The notes below the pieces were generated by a model. The model searched no databases. It worked only from the letters and a program-made list of their open reading frames with translations, and was not told the DNA's origin. From NCBI GenBank assembly GCA_020638735.1, contig JACKHZ010000009.1, forward strand, positions 310,001-374,000: a stretch of DNA of 64,000 bases. The letters run 5' to 3'. Within the stretch, counting starts at the first letter, position 1. Every line of letters begins with the position of its first letter. A program made the translations under genes and the position numbers. This DNA is from Planctomycetota bacterium (GTDB lineage Bacteria; Planctomycetota; UBA1135; UBA2386). Shown here one piece after another: positions 37,246 to 45,466 of this stretch.

Positions 37246-38268
37246 ATGCGCTGGTCGACGATCTTCGCCGTGACCGTGCTCGGCCTCGGCGCCTGCATCG
37301 GCGCCGCCGTCGCCGACAAGCGGGCCCGGACCCAGGACGAGCCGAAGCCGGTGCGGCAGCAGGCGGCGATCGACCAGCAGCGCGTGCTGCCGCTCGAGCC
37401 GGTGCGCGCGCCCGCCGACCTGGGGGAACGCGCGATGGCCCACGCGCGCGCGCTGTGCGAGTTCGGCCCGCGCTACGCCGGCGTTCCGGGCTGGTCGAAG
37501 CAGCTCGACTACATCGAAGCGACCCTGGCGGCGCTCGGGATCGACGTGCGCCGCGACACCTGGACCGACCGCAAGGAGCTGCTGACGTTCAGCAACCTGA
37601 CCGCGACGCTGCCCGGCAAGCGCAAGGAGCGCGTCGTGCTGGCGTGCCACCACGACACCAAGTGCACGACCGGCCACGACGACCCGGCGCACAACTTCCA
37701 CTTCGTCGGCGCCAACGACGGCGCCAGCGGCGTGGCGCTGCTGCTGGCGCTGGCGCCGGTGCTGAAGGCGACCGAGCGTGAGGCGACCATCGAGCTGGTG
37801 TTCTTCGACGGCGAGGAGAGCCTCGACTGGCGCTGGAACGAGGCGGCGCGCGCGCTGTTCGGCAGCAAGCGGCTGGCGAAGCGACACCGCGACGCGCTGC
37901 TGCTCGGCAAGGAGCCGCGCATCGAGGCGCTGATCCTGCTCGACATGGTCGGCCGGAAGGAGCTGCACATCCAGGAGGAGCTGTATTCGACCGAGCTGCT
38001 GCGCCGCATCACGTGGTCGGCCGCCGTCGCGACCGGTCACCGTCAGCAGTTCTTCCGCCGCGCCGAGGCCGCCGCCGACGACCACAAGCCGTTCCTCGAG
38101 GTCGGCATCCCGGCGATCGACCTGATCGACCTCAACGGCAACCCCGACTGGCACACCGCCGCCGACACGCTCGACAAGATGTCGCCGCAGAGCCTGCAGG
38201 CGGTCGCCGACGTCGTGCTGACGATGCTGCCCGCGGTCGAGAAGGCCTACGTCACCGAGCGGAAGTAG
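37246..38268 (+). CDS. Glutaminyl-cyclase-like M28 family protein (copy 2)
   Basis: 340 residues, clearly homologous to copy 1: both share GHDD-A/P-AHNF and FVGA-x-DG. It is the closer match to animal QC: His136 in CHHDTK, zinc ligands Asp158 (GANDGAS), Glu191 (DGEES) and His303 (WHT); catalytic equivalents Glu190, Asp233 (LLDMVG), Asp279 (DDH) and Trp302. The N-terminus is hydrophobic with LGAC, a possible lipobox, or alternatively an AVA/D signal peptidase I site. The start at 37246 is supported by AGGT upstream. The tandem pair is probably cotranscribed and may divide substrates or locations. Confidence 0.85.
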   Translation: MRWSTIFAVTVLGLGACIGAAVADKRARTQDEPKPVRQQAAIDQQRVLPLEPVRAPADLGERAMAHARALCEFGPRYAGVPGWSKQLDYIEATLAALGIDVRRDTWTDRKELLTFSNLTATLPGKRKERVVLACHHDTKCTTGHDDPAHNFHFVGANDGASGVALLLALAPVLKATEREATIELVFFDGEESLDWRWNEAARALFGSKRLAKRHRDALLLGKEPRIEALILLDMVGRKELHIQEELYSTELLRRITWSAAVATGHRQQFFRRAEAAADDHKPFLEVGIPAIDLIDLNGNPDWHTAADTLDKMSPQSLQAVADVVLTMLPAVEKAYVTERK

Positions 38269-38307
38269 CACTGCGGCGGCATGGTGCTTGCTCCCGGCGG
38301 CTCCCCC

Positions 38308-39917
38308 ATGCGCTGCGAACGACTCGTCCCCCGCCTCGCCGGCCTCGCGCTCTGCGCGCTCGCCGTGCCCGCGCAGCAGCCCGAGCAGCCGATCCGTGTC
38401 GCCGTGCGCGCGCGCGCCGGCTCGGCCGACCGGCTGACGCCGCTGCGGTACCTCGGCGGGTTCGAGACCAAGACGCTGGTCTACGAGACGCTGGTCGAAC
38501 GCGGTCCCGACGGCCGCATCGTGCCGGGCCTCGCCAGCTGGCAGATCGCCGACGAAGGGCGCACGTTCCGCTTCACGCTGCGGCAGGGCGCCACGTGGCA
38601 GGACGGCACTCCGGTCACCGCCCGAGCCGTGCAGACCCACTTCCGCCGCTGGGTCGGGCTCCCCGAACACGACTGGCTGCCGGCCAACCGCCACGTCACC
38701 GGCGTCGAGGTCGAGTCCGACGACACGTTCGTGGTGCGCCTCGACGAGCCGTACCCGCTGCTCGGCGACCTCGCCGCGATCAACCCCTGCGCGATCACGG
38801 CACCGGGCTCCCGCGACTGGGAGGGCGAGTTCGTGCGGCCGCTCGGCAGCGGCCCGTTCCGTTTCCTCGGCACGACCGACGACGGCTGCTGGCGCTACCA
38901 GGGCATCGCCCCCGGCGCGCCGGTCGTCGAGCTGCACGGGCTGCCGCGCAGCAACATGGACCCGACCGTGGACGTGCGCCCGCTGGACCTGCTCGAGGCC
39001 GGCGAACTGGACGCGTTCGTGTTCGGCTGGGACGAGGACCTGCCGCCGGCGCGCCTCGACCGCCTCGACGCCGACCCGCGCTTCGTCGTCGACACGGCGC
39101 CGGGCACGTCGGTCGTCTACCTGTCGTTCCGCCTGCTCGACGGGCCGACCGCCGACGTACACGTTCGCCGGCGCATCGCCGCAGCGATCGACCGCGACGC
39201 GCTGGTCCGGCAGCTCGAAGGCGGCCGCGCCACGCCGTGCCACGCATGGGCCGCCCCGGCGATCCGCTTCTGGCCGCGCCGGCCGGCGCGCGGCCGACCG
39301 CCCCCGCCGCCGACGACGCCGCGCGCGTGCCGCTGCGCATCGCCGCCGCGCGCCTCAACCCGCGCGCCATGCGCGTCGCGCGCGCCGTCGCCGCGCAGCT
39401 GGCACCGCACGGCTTCGACGTCGAGGTCGTCGAGCTGCACGCGCGCGAACAAGCCGAACAGGCGCTCGCACAGCAGCAGGCGACGGCCAACGTGACGGCG
39501 CCGACGCTCGAGTCGGGCGCGGTGCGCGCCGCAGCCAACCGCGCGGTGCGCCGCGCCGCCGAGACCGCCGACCTGTGCGTCGAGATCACGCTCGGCGCGC
39601 CCTACGACCCGCAGCTGACGCTGGCGTCGCGCTTCGGTCCGCTCGCCAACCACAACCAGGACGAACCGCGGCCGGAGACCGGCATCGACCAGCCGCTGCG
39701 CGAGCTGGTGACCGCGACGCTGTCGGTGCCCGACGAGCTGCAGTGCGTGCCGATCTACGCGCAGATCCAACAGCGCATGGACGAGCAGGCGCTGGTGGTG
39801 CCGCTCTACGCCCCGCACCACATGGCCGTGCGCAGCGCGGCAGTCGACGGCATCGGCCTCGGCCCGGACCTCTACCGCGTCGATCTGCGCCGACTGCACC
39901 GGGTCGAAGCGCGCTGA
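38308..39917 (+). pseudogene. Extracellular solute-binding protein family 5, single frameshift
   Basis: The N-terminal part (frame of 38308) has a signal peptide ending VPA/QQ and family 5 segments such as YETLVERGPDGRIVPGLA and RLRQGATWQDG-like strands. That frame is lost near 39270-39320 and the C-terminal lobe (ARVPLRIAAARLNP to the stop at 39917) continues in the -1 frame. Joining them gives about 536 residues, the normal family length. A one-base loss, for example in the C5 run at 39301-39305, would explain it. Such proteins bind oligopeptides or nickel for ABC importers, but no permease or ATPase gene is nearby. Sequence error and true mutation cannot be separated here. Confidence 0.78.
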
Positions 39918-40069
39918 CCGGCGTCACGTCGATGGCGCACGACGTTTCGCGAGCGGAACGCCGCGGCGCGGACCCGCCCTGCGCCCCGCTGCGCATGGGC
40001 GCGCGACCAGCGGGCATGTACCTTGCCTTGCGGCGCGCCCCGCCGCTCCCAGAACCCGCCCGAAGCACC

Positions 40070-41353
40070 ATGACCGCCATCCGCCTCGTCGCCGTCGTCG
40101 CCGCCGCTGTCTGCCTGCCGATCCAGCCGTGCCGCCCGCAACAACCGCCCGCGACACCGAACGTCCGCACCCCCGCGGACATGGCCGCGCCCGCGACCGG
40201 AGCAGAGGTCGTCGAACCCGCCCTCGTCACCGCCCCCGAAGGACCTGCGCAGGACCCGAGCAAGGACGAGGTCCCGCTGCCCGCGCTGTCCGGATGGCGC
40301 GCGTCGCTGGTGCTCGACCAGGGGCCGGTCGGCATCTGGGCGCTGGCCTCGTTGAAGGCCTTCCCCGCCTACGCCTGCCCGGAGATCGCCGCGCTCGACG
40401 ACAAGGGCCGCCTGCACCTGCTGTGGAGCTACAGCGGCAAGTGGACGCCGGTGTCCACCGTGCACGACGGCAGCTGGCTCGGCGGCTTCGTGCACGACGA
40501 CCTCGACCCGCGGCGCGACGGCCCCGAGATCTACACCGGCTCGCAGACCGGGCACCTGTGGCAGGTCACGACGCACGTGCCGGTGCACTGCTCGCAGCGG
40601 CTGATCGGCAGCATCCCCGGCCACGAGATCCACACGCTGATCGGCGGCGACCTCGACCCGCAGACGCCCGGCGCCGAGCTGCTCGCGTTCACCAATCCTG
40701 GCGGCATGTTCCTGTTCCGCCCCGAGGCCAACGGGGAAGGCTGGACGATGAACGCGCTCGGCGACATGCCGGGCCGCATCCGCGACGCGGCGCTGCTGCC
40801 GGCCGAGCCGGGCAAGCCGCGCGAGATCGCCACCGTCGGCCGCCACGGCAAGTTCGAGGTACTGACGCTCGACGGCGGCGTGCCGACCTGGCGCACCGTG
40901 CACGAGGCGCAGATGGGCATGGGGCGGCTGTCGCTGCGGCCCGACGCGACGCCCGACTCGGTGATCGCCTACTCGACCACCGACGACGGCCGTGTCTTCC
41001 GCCACCACCGCGACGCGCAGCGCCGTTGGAGCACCGAGCTGATCTACATCGGTTCGCAGGGCATGCGCGGCTGCGCCGCCGGCCGCTTCGACGCCGACCC
41101 GAGCGTCGAGACGGTCGCCGTGCACGGCTACTGCAAGCGCGTCGAGCTGCTGTCGAAGCGCGACGGCGAATGGCAGGTCGAGACGCTGTTCGTCGACCGC
41201 GACAAGGGCCACTGGATCATGCGCGGGGAGTACGACGGCCGCAACGGCACCGACGAGCTGGTCGCGACCGGCTACTCGGGCCGCATCGTGCTGCTGACGC
41301 GCCCGCCGGGCTACGGGCTGCCGGGTGTGCTGGTCAGTCCGGACGAGAAGTAG
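40070..41353 (+). CDS. Exported beta-propeller (FG-GAP/WD-like) protein
   Basis: 427 residues. The signal peptide core (LVAVVAAAVCLPI) is followed by a Pro/Gln-rich linker; the precise cleavage is unclear but the mature end is Gln-rich. Repeated blade-like units follow, with a buried W or F, an acidic turn and a G-x-L strand (for example IGGDLDPQTPGAELLAFT and AAGRFDADPSVETVAVHG). These resemble the FG-GAP/VCBS propeller, whose D-x-D turns may bind calcium. A TACCTT hexamer at 40019-40024 would give a transcript with a leader of about 40 nt. Likely extracellular binding protein, partner unknown. Confidence 0.72.
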   Translation: MTAIRLVAVVAAAVCLPIQPCRPQQPPATPNVRTPADMAAPATGAEVVEPALVTAPEGPAQDPSKDEVPLPALSGWRASLVLDQGPVGIWALASLKAFPAYACPEIAALDDKGRLHLLWSYSGKWTPVSTVHDGSWLGGFVHDDLDPRRDGPEIYTGSQTGHLWQVTTHVPVHCSQRLIGSIPGHEIHTLIGGDLDPQTPGAELLAFTNPGGMFLFRPEANGEGWTMNALGDMPGRIRDAALLPAEPGKPREIATVGRHGKFEVLTLDGGVPTWRTVHEAQMGMGRLSLRPDATPDSVIAYSTTDDGRVFRHHRDAQRRWSTELIYIGSQGMRGCAAGRFDADPSVETVAVHGYCKRVELLSKRDGEWQVETLFVDRDKGHWIMRGEYDGRNGTDELVATGYSGRIVLLTRPPGYGLPGVLVSPDEK

Positions 41354-41401
41354 CTGCCGCGAACGGCCTCGCTGCGCGCTCGCGTCGCGCGGCGCCGCGC
41401 C

Positions 41402-41407
41402 TACGAT
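41402..41407 (+). promoter_or_regulatory. Putative -10 box TACGAT, leaderless start
   Basis: CC-TACGAT lies 8 nt before the ATG at 41416 in a 62-bp intergenic gap; no ribosome binding site is visible. Confidence 0.45.
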
Positions 41408-41415
41408 CGCCGACG

Positions 41416-42219
41416 ATGCCGATCGTCGAGCAACAGGGCCGCACCATCCACCACTCCCGCGAAGGCGACGGGCCCGGCATCGTGCTGGTGCCCGGCCTCG
41501 GCTCCGGCGCGCGCCTGTTCGGCACGCTGCCGCGCCGCTTCGCCCGCTCCGGGTTCACCTGCTGCGCCGTCGACCCGGTCGGCCTCGAGCCGTCGGGGCC
41601 GCTGCCGGGCGGCGTCTACGACTTCACCGAGGCGGCGCGCGACGTGCTCGCGGTCGCGGCGACGCTGCCGCAGCCGGTGACGCTGGTCGGCACCTCGCTC
41701 GGCGGCAAGGTCGCGCTGTGCGCGGCGGCGATGAGCGGCCAGAGCGGCGCCGAGCAGAAGGCCCACAAGCTGGTGATGCTGTGCAGCTCGGCGCTGCAGA
41801 CAGCGCGCAGCAAGCGCGTCTACCGCTGGTTCGAGCTGTTGTGCAGCAAGGTCGACGGCGAGCTGCTCGGCGACCTGACGGCGCCGTTCCTGTTCGGCGA
41901 GACGTTCCTCAACGAGAAGTCGGGCGTGGTCGACGACATCGTGCGCAGCACGCGGCCGAGCGCCGCGTCGCGCGCGTTCATGCTGGCGCAGGCGCGCGCG
42001 CTGCAGGCCTTCGACGGCGCAGCGTTGTGCCCGCACGTGACGTTGCCGACCTTGTGCCTCGCCGGCGCCGAGGACGTGCTGACGCTGCCGCGCGAGGTCG
42101 AGGCGACCGCGGCGCTGCTGCCGAACGCGCAGCACGAGGTGTTCGCGCAGGCCGGTCACAGCCTGCTGCTCGAGAGCAAGCACGCCTACGACCGCGTGGT
42201 CGCGTTCGCCCAGGCCTGA
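41416..42219 (+). CDS. Alpha/beta hydrolase
   Basis: 267 residues, cytoplasmic. The nucleophile elbow is GTSLGGKVA; the acid is probably Asp in AGAEDVLTLP and the His in QAGHSLLLE. The N-terminal IVLVPGLGSGARLF gives the HG-like oxyanion strand. These features are typical of small-molecule esterases, lactonases or epoxide-hydrolase-like enzymes; substrate unknown. The following gene, 16 bp away, is another alpha/beta hydrolase, so the two may act in one pathway. Confidence 0.82.
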   Translation: MPIVEQQGRTIHHSREGDGPGIVLVPGLGSGARLFGTLPRRFARSGFTCCAVDPVGLEPSGPLPGGVYDFTEAARDVLAVAATLPQPVTLVGTSLGGKVALCAAAMSGQSGAEQKAHKLVMLCSSALQTARSKRVYRWFELLCSKVDGELLGDLTAPFLFGETFLNEKSGVVDDIVRSTRPSAASRAFMLAQARALQAFDGAALCPHVTLPTLCLAGAEDVLTLPREVEATAALLPNAQHEVFAQAGHSLLLESKHAYDRVVAFAQA

Positions 42220-42235
42220 TCGGCAGGTCGTGACG

Positions 42236-42979
42236 ATGCCGCCGCGCACACCGATCCTGCTGCTGCCGGGCATGGACGGCACGCGCTTCATGCTGCGGCC
42301 GCTGGTCGAGGCGCTGCCGGAGCACCTCGAACCGATCGTCGTCGAGTATCCGGCCGACGGCCCGTGTGACTACGCCGCGGCGCTCACCACCGCGCTCGCA
42401 GCGCTCGACGCGCTGCCGGGCGACGGCCCGGTGCACGTGCTCGGCTGGTCGTTCTCGGGGCCGGTGGCGATGCGGCTCGCCAACGCGCGCCCCCTGCGCG
42501 TGCGCACGGTGACGCTGGTGGCGACGTTCGTCACCGCGCCGCAGCGCTGGCTGGCCGTGGCCGGCGTGTTTCTGCAGGCGCCGGTCGTCGGCCTGGTGCG
42601 CACGCTGCGCAGGCTGCCGCTGTGGTTGCTCAAGCCGCCGAGCGATCCTCTCCGGCAGGACAAGGCGAAGATCTGGGCGGCGATCGGCGCGGCGACGCTG
42701 GCCCGCCGCGTCGCGGCGATCCGCTGGGTCGATGCGCGCGACGATCTGCGCGCGGTGCGGCAACCGCTGCTCTATCTGCGCTCCAGCCACGACCGCGTGG
42801 TGCCGGACCACAACCTCGCCCGCATGCGCGCGCTGCGCCCCGACCTCGAGGTGATGACGATCGACGGCGACCACTTCGCGCTGCACAAGAACGCGGCGGC
42901 CGGGGCGGCGGTGATCGCGGCGTTCGTCGCGCGGTGCCAGCCAGCGAACGGTTCGGTGCCAGCCCGCCGGCCGGAATAG
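42236..42979 (+). CDS. Alpha/beta hydrolase (second of a tandem pair)
   Basis: 247 residues. LLLPGMDGTRFML is the oxyanion region and GWSFSGPVA the nucleophile elbow (Ser in G-x-S-x-G). Asp in SSHDRVVPD and His in DGDHFALHK complete the triad. LPGMDGT and the overall pattern resemble acyltransferase/thioesterase-like hydrolases. I prefer the ATG at 42236, 8 nt after AGGT, to the GTG at 42230. Despite adjacency the two hydrolases differ in sequence, so they are not a recent duplication. Confidence 0.8.
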   Translation: MPPRTPILLLPGMDGTRFMLRPLVEALPEHLEPIVVEYPADGPCDYAAALTTALAALDALPGDGPVHVLGWSFSGPVAMRLANARPLRVRTVTLVATFVTAPQRWLAVAGVFLQAPVVGLVRTLRRLPLWLLKPPSDPLRQDKAKIWAAIGAATLARRVAAIRWVDARDDLRAVRQPLLYLRSSHDRVVPDHNLARMRALRPDLEVMTIDGDHFALHKNAAAGAAVIAAFVARCQPANGSVPARRPE

Positions 42980-43007
42980 CGCAACCGACGACATCGTCGA
43001 TGGCGGT

Positions 43008-43715
43008 ATGCGTGTCGGTCAACGCCTGATCGCCGTCCTGCTCCCGTCCTTGGTCGCGGCCTGTGCATCAGGCGACGCGGCGCCACCAGGCGGAGTCTCG
43101 CTCGCCGCTCATGTCGTCGACATCGACGACGCGCCGGTGCATGGCGCGCGAGTCGAGACGATCGGCAACTCCGACTGCGTGATCGCCGTCGAAACACTGT
43201 CCGGCTGTGTCGCCCGCTGGTGCTCGCGAGGCCCGTTCGTCCCGAAGCACTCCACCACCACCGACGACACAGGCTACTTCGCGCTACAGGACGCGCCGCA
43301 CGGCGTCGTCGGCCTGCGCCTTGAGCACCCCGACTTCGCCCCGTTCACCGTGCCGGTCCACGGCGCACGATTCGACTGCTCTCGATTGCGCCTGCACCGC
43401 GGCGCCGCAGTCACCGGGCGCTTCGCGCTGCCGTCCGGCTTCGACTACTGCCAGGTCGTCATCGGGCCGCGGCAGGCGACCGTGCCGGCGGGCTTCTGCG
43501 CCGGGACCAACACCGACGCCGAAGGCAGGTTCACCCTCGCCGAGCGCGTGCCGCCCGGCGACTACCTGCTCTGGTTCACGGCGCCGGACAGGTGGGAGAC
43601 CTTCGACGCAATGCTCGCCGCCCCGCAGTGGTGCGTGCCACTGCACGTCGCAGCAACCGAGAACGCGTTGCACATCGACACCGGTCCGACCGCCGCACAC
43701 GCCGTCGCGCGCTGA
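43008..43715 (+). CDS. Lipoprotein with carboxypeptidase-regulatory-like domains
   Basis: 235 residues. The lipobox is SLVAAC. Two beta-sandwich units follow: residues 28-125 (DDTGYFALQDAPHG) and 125-215 (DAEGRFTLAERVPPGDY). Each has the D-x-x-G-x-F pattern of carboxypeptidase regulatory-like domains. Six or more cysteines outside the lipobox suggest disulfides. It is similar in design to the lipoprotein at 1-685. It ends 177 bp before the nucleotidyltransferase module and is not part of it. Confidence 0.75.
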   Translation: MRVGQRLIAVLLPSLVAACASGDAAPPGGVSLAAHVVDIDDAPVHGARVETIGNSDCVIAVETLSGCVARWCSRGPFVPKHSTTTDDTGYFALQDAPHGVVGLRLEHPDFAPFTVPVHGARFDCSRLRLHRGAAVTGRFALPSGFDYCQVVIGPRQATVPAGFCAGTNTDAEGRFTLAERVPPGDYLLWFTAPDRWETFDAMLAAPQWCVPLHVAATENALHIDTGPTAAHAVAR

Positions 43716-43804
43716 GGCTTCGGTCGCGCCAGCAGCCAGAGGCGCAGCGGGTCCCGATCCCCTGAGGCCTCCCGACCGACCTGCCGCGATCAGCCCCCGT
43801 TCCA

Positions 43805-43818
43805 ACACCACGTGGTGT
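43805..43818. repeat. 14-bp perfect palindrome upstream of NTase module
   Basis: ACACCACGTGGTGT is a perfect inverted repeat. It lies 28 bp upstream of the -35 element of the promoter at 43847-43876. A dimeric regulator such as the winged-helix protein at 44434 could use it as an operator; that is inference. Confidence 0.6.
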
Positions 43819-43846
43819 GTCAGGCGGGGCGCCTTCCGCCCATCGC

Positions 43847-43876
43847 TTGATAATCCATCTTTCGACAACCGATAAT
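43847..43876 (+). promoter_or_regulatory. Sigma70-like promoter for NTase/winged-helix pair
   Basis: TTGATA (43847-43852) and GATAAT (43871-43876) are separated by 18 bp, each one mismatch from consensus. The two elements share the octamer GATAATCC repeated 22 bp apart. The stretch is markedly A+T-rich for this genome. Transcription would start near 43883, about 10 nt before the first candidate ATG. No Shine-Dalgarno sequence is seen. Confidence 0.6.
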
Positions 43877-43892
43877 CCCAGCAAGCACTTCG

Positions 43893-44459
43893 ATGCACCA
43901 CCGCTTCCCCATGACGCAACTCCAGGCGCTCGGCGAACTCCTGCAAGCTGACGGCAAGTCGGCACGGGTGCTCGTCGTCGGCGGCGCGGCGCTGCTGCTC
44001 CGGGGCTGGGTCTCGCGCACGACCCACGACGTCGACGTGCTGGCCGTGGTCGACGAGTCCCTACGGCGCGCCAGGACGTCGGACCTCAGCGACCTCGAGC
44101 CCTACACGCGCCGCGTCGCCGACGACTTCGAGCTGCAGGCGGACTGGTTCAACAGCGCAGTCGCCTTGCAGTGGCAGACCGGCCTGCCGCCGCGCCTGCG
44201 CGACGATGTCGCGTGGCGTTCGTTCGCCGCGCTGCACGTGGGCATCGCCGGACGCAGCACCATGATCGCGCTGAAGCTGTGCGCGACGGCCGACCACAGC
44301 CCGCGCAGCGTGCACTGCCAGGACCTGCTCGCGCTCGCGCCGACCGACGTCGAGTTGCGGGAAGCGCGCACCTGGGCGCTCACCCAGGACCACAGCGAAG
44401 CCTGGCCGCAACTGCTCGACGAAGTGATCCACCATGTCCAGACTCGACGAAGTTCTTGA
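43893..44459 (+). CDS. Nucleotidyltransferase-fold protein (DUF6036/AbiEii-like)
   Basis: 188 residues; an internal ATG at 43911 is an alternative start. VLVVGGAALLLRG followed by THDVDVLAV is the minimal nucleotidyltransferase signature (G-G/S then D-x-D) seen in DUF6036 and AbiEii-type proteins. Many such proteins are toxins of type IV toxin-antitoxin or phage-abortive systems; others are of unknown role. It overlaps the winged-helix gene downstream by 26 bp and has its own strong-looking promoter, unlike most genes here. Function as a toxin is inference. Confidence 0.7.
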   Translation: MHHRFPMTQLQALGELLQADGKSARVLVVGGAALLLRGWVSRTTHDVDVLAVVDESLRRARTSDLSDLEPYTRRVADDFELQADWFNSAVALQWQTGLPPRLRDDVAWRSFAALHVGIAGRSTMIALKLCATADHSPRSVHCQDLLALAPTDVELREARTWALTQDHSEAWPQLLDEVIHHVQTRRSS

Positions 44460-45423
44460 GGGCGCGCGGCTGGCAGCGCTCGACGCTTGCTGGCAGCAGT
44501 GGATCGCGCTGCAGTCGCAGCACGCGCGCTGGCGGAACTTCGGCAAGGCCGAATCCCCAGGACCGCCCGACACTCCCCGCGCGATGGTCGACCCCGAAGC
44601 CCTGGTGCTGGCGTCACTGGCGCTTCGAACGGACGAGCTGCGCCTCGACGACATGCTGCTGTGGATCGCCGAGGAGTCGAACCTGCTCAGCACGCAGCGC
44701 ATCGCCGCGTTGCTGCGCGACCACCCCGCAGGGATCGGCAGCGACCTCGCCTGGTTCGCCGCGCGCTGCCGCGTCGGCGACGCGCGTTGGAGCAGGCTGG
44801 CCGAGGGCGCCAGCGACGAACGGCGCGGACGGCCTGGCAAGTCGATGCCACCGCTGTCACTGCGGCGCGACGCGGCGTTCGTCTTGCGCATGCGGTCCGG
44901 ACTCGGCGTCGGCATCAAGGCGGACGTGATCGCCCTGCTCACCGGACTCCGCAGCGCTGCCAACCAGCACGCGGGCGGCGTCTCCGTCGCCGACCTGGTC
45001 GCGATCCTCGGCTACTCGAGCGCAGCCACCCGCCAGGCGGTGGAACAGATGGCGCGGGCAGGCTTCGTCGATCGCATCGAGAGCCGTCCGGCGCGGTACC
45101 GCATCGGCTCGATGTCGCCCGGCTTCGTGGTGCGTGACGCGGATGCACCCGGGCACCGGCTGGCGCCGCCGTGGGGCTACGCCGCTCAGGCGTTCGCCAT
45201 CCTGATCGCCTGCGATCGGCTCGCTCGCGACGCGCGCATCGCCGAGGCGAGCGCGACCGTGCAGGCATCGCGGCTGCGCGACCTCTACGAGCGCTTCGCC
45301 CCGTACTGGTCGTGGTTCGACAGCCCCCCCATCGACGGCGTCCGCCATCCGGGAGAACGCTTCCTCGACGCGTTCCGGCTGGCGCTCGATCCGCTCGTTC
45401 GCTGGGTGAAGGAGCGGCTGTAG
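44434..45423 (+). CDS. Winged-helix protein paired with nucleotidyltransferase
   Basis: 329 residues. A helix-turn-helix/winged-helix region occupies about residues 175-235 (VSVADLVAILGYSSAATRQAVEQMARAGF-type pattern, split by a turn; then FVDRIESRPARYRIG as the wing). The N-terminal 150 residues and the C-terminal 90 are helical and unassigned; RRGRPGKS is a basic linker. It overlaps the nucleotidyltransferase gene by 26 bp, so the products are probably made together. Candidate antitoxin/autoregulator of the module, though gene order is the reverse of classical AbiEi-AbiEii. Confidence 0.68.
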   Translation: MSRLDEVLEGARLAALDACWQQWIALQSQHARWRNFGKAESPGPPDTPRAMVDPEALVLASLALRTDELRLDDMLLWIAEESNLLSTQRIAALLRDHPAGIGSDLAWFAARCRVGDARWSRLAEGASDERRGRPGKSMPPLSLRRDAAFVLRMRSGLGVGIKADVIALLTGLRSAANQHAGGVSVADLVAILGYSSAATRQAVEQMARAGFVDRIESRPARYRIGSMSPGFVVRDADAPGHRLAPPWGYAAQAFAILIACDRLARDARIAEASATVQASRLRDLYERFAPYWSWFDSPPIDGVRHPGERFLDAFRLALDPLVRWVKERL

Positions 45424-45466
45424 CACGACACCCGGTGCGGACGGCCGCGGCCGCAGTCCCACGCGC

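Noticed and set aside
39295..39310. Programmed -1 frameshift in the solute-binding protein
   Set aside because: The frame change is in the -1 direction, but G-CCC-CCG is not a good slippery heptamer because the P-site tRNA would have to re-pair with GCC. A missing base is simpler.
43893..45423. Classical AbiE system
   Set aside because: Gene order and partner size do not match AbiEi/AbiEii closely enough for a firm name; kept as a candidate module only.
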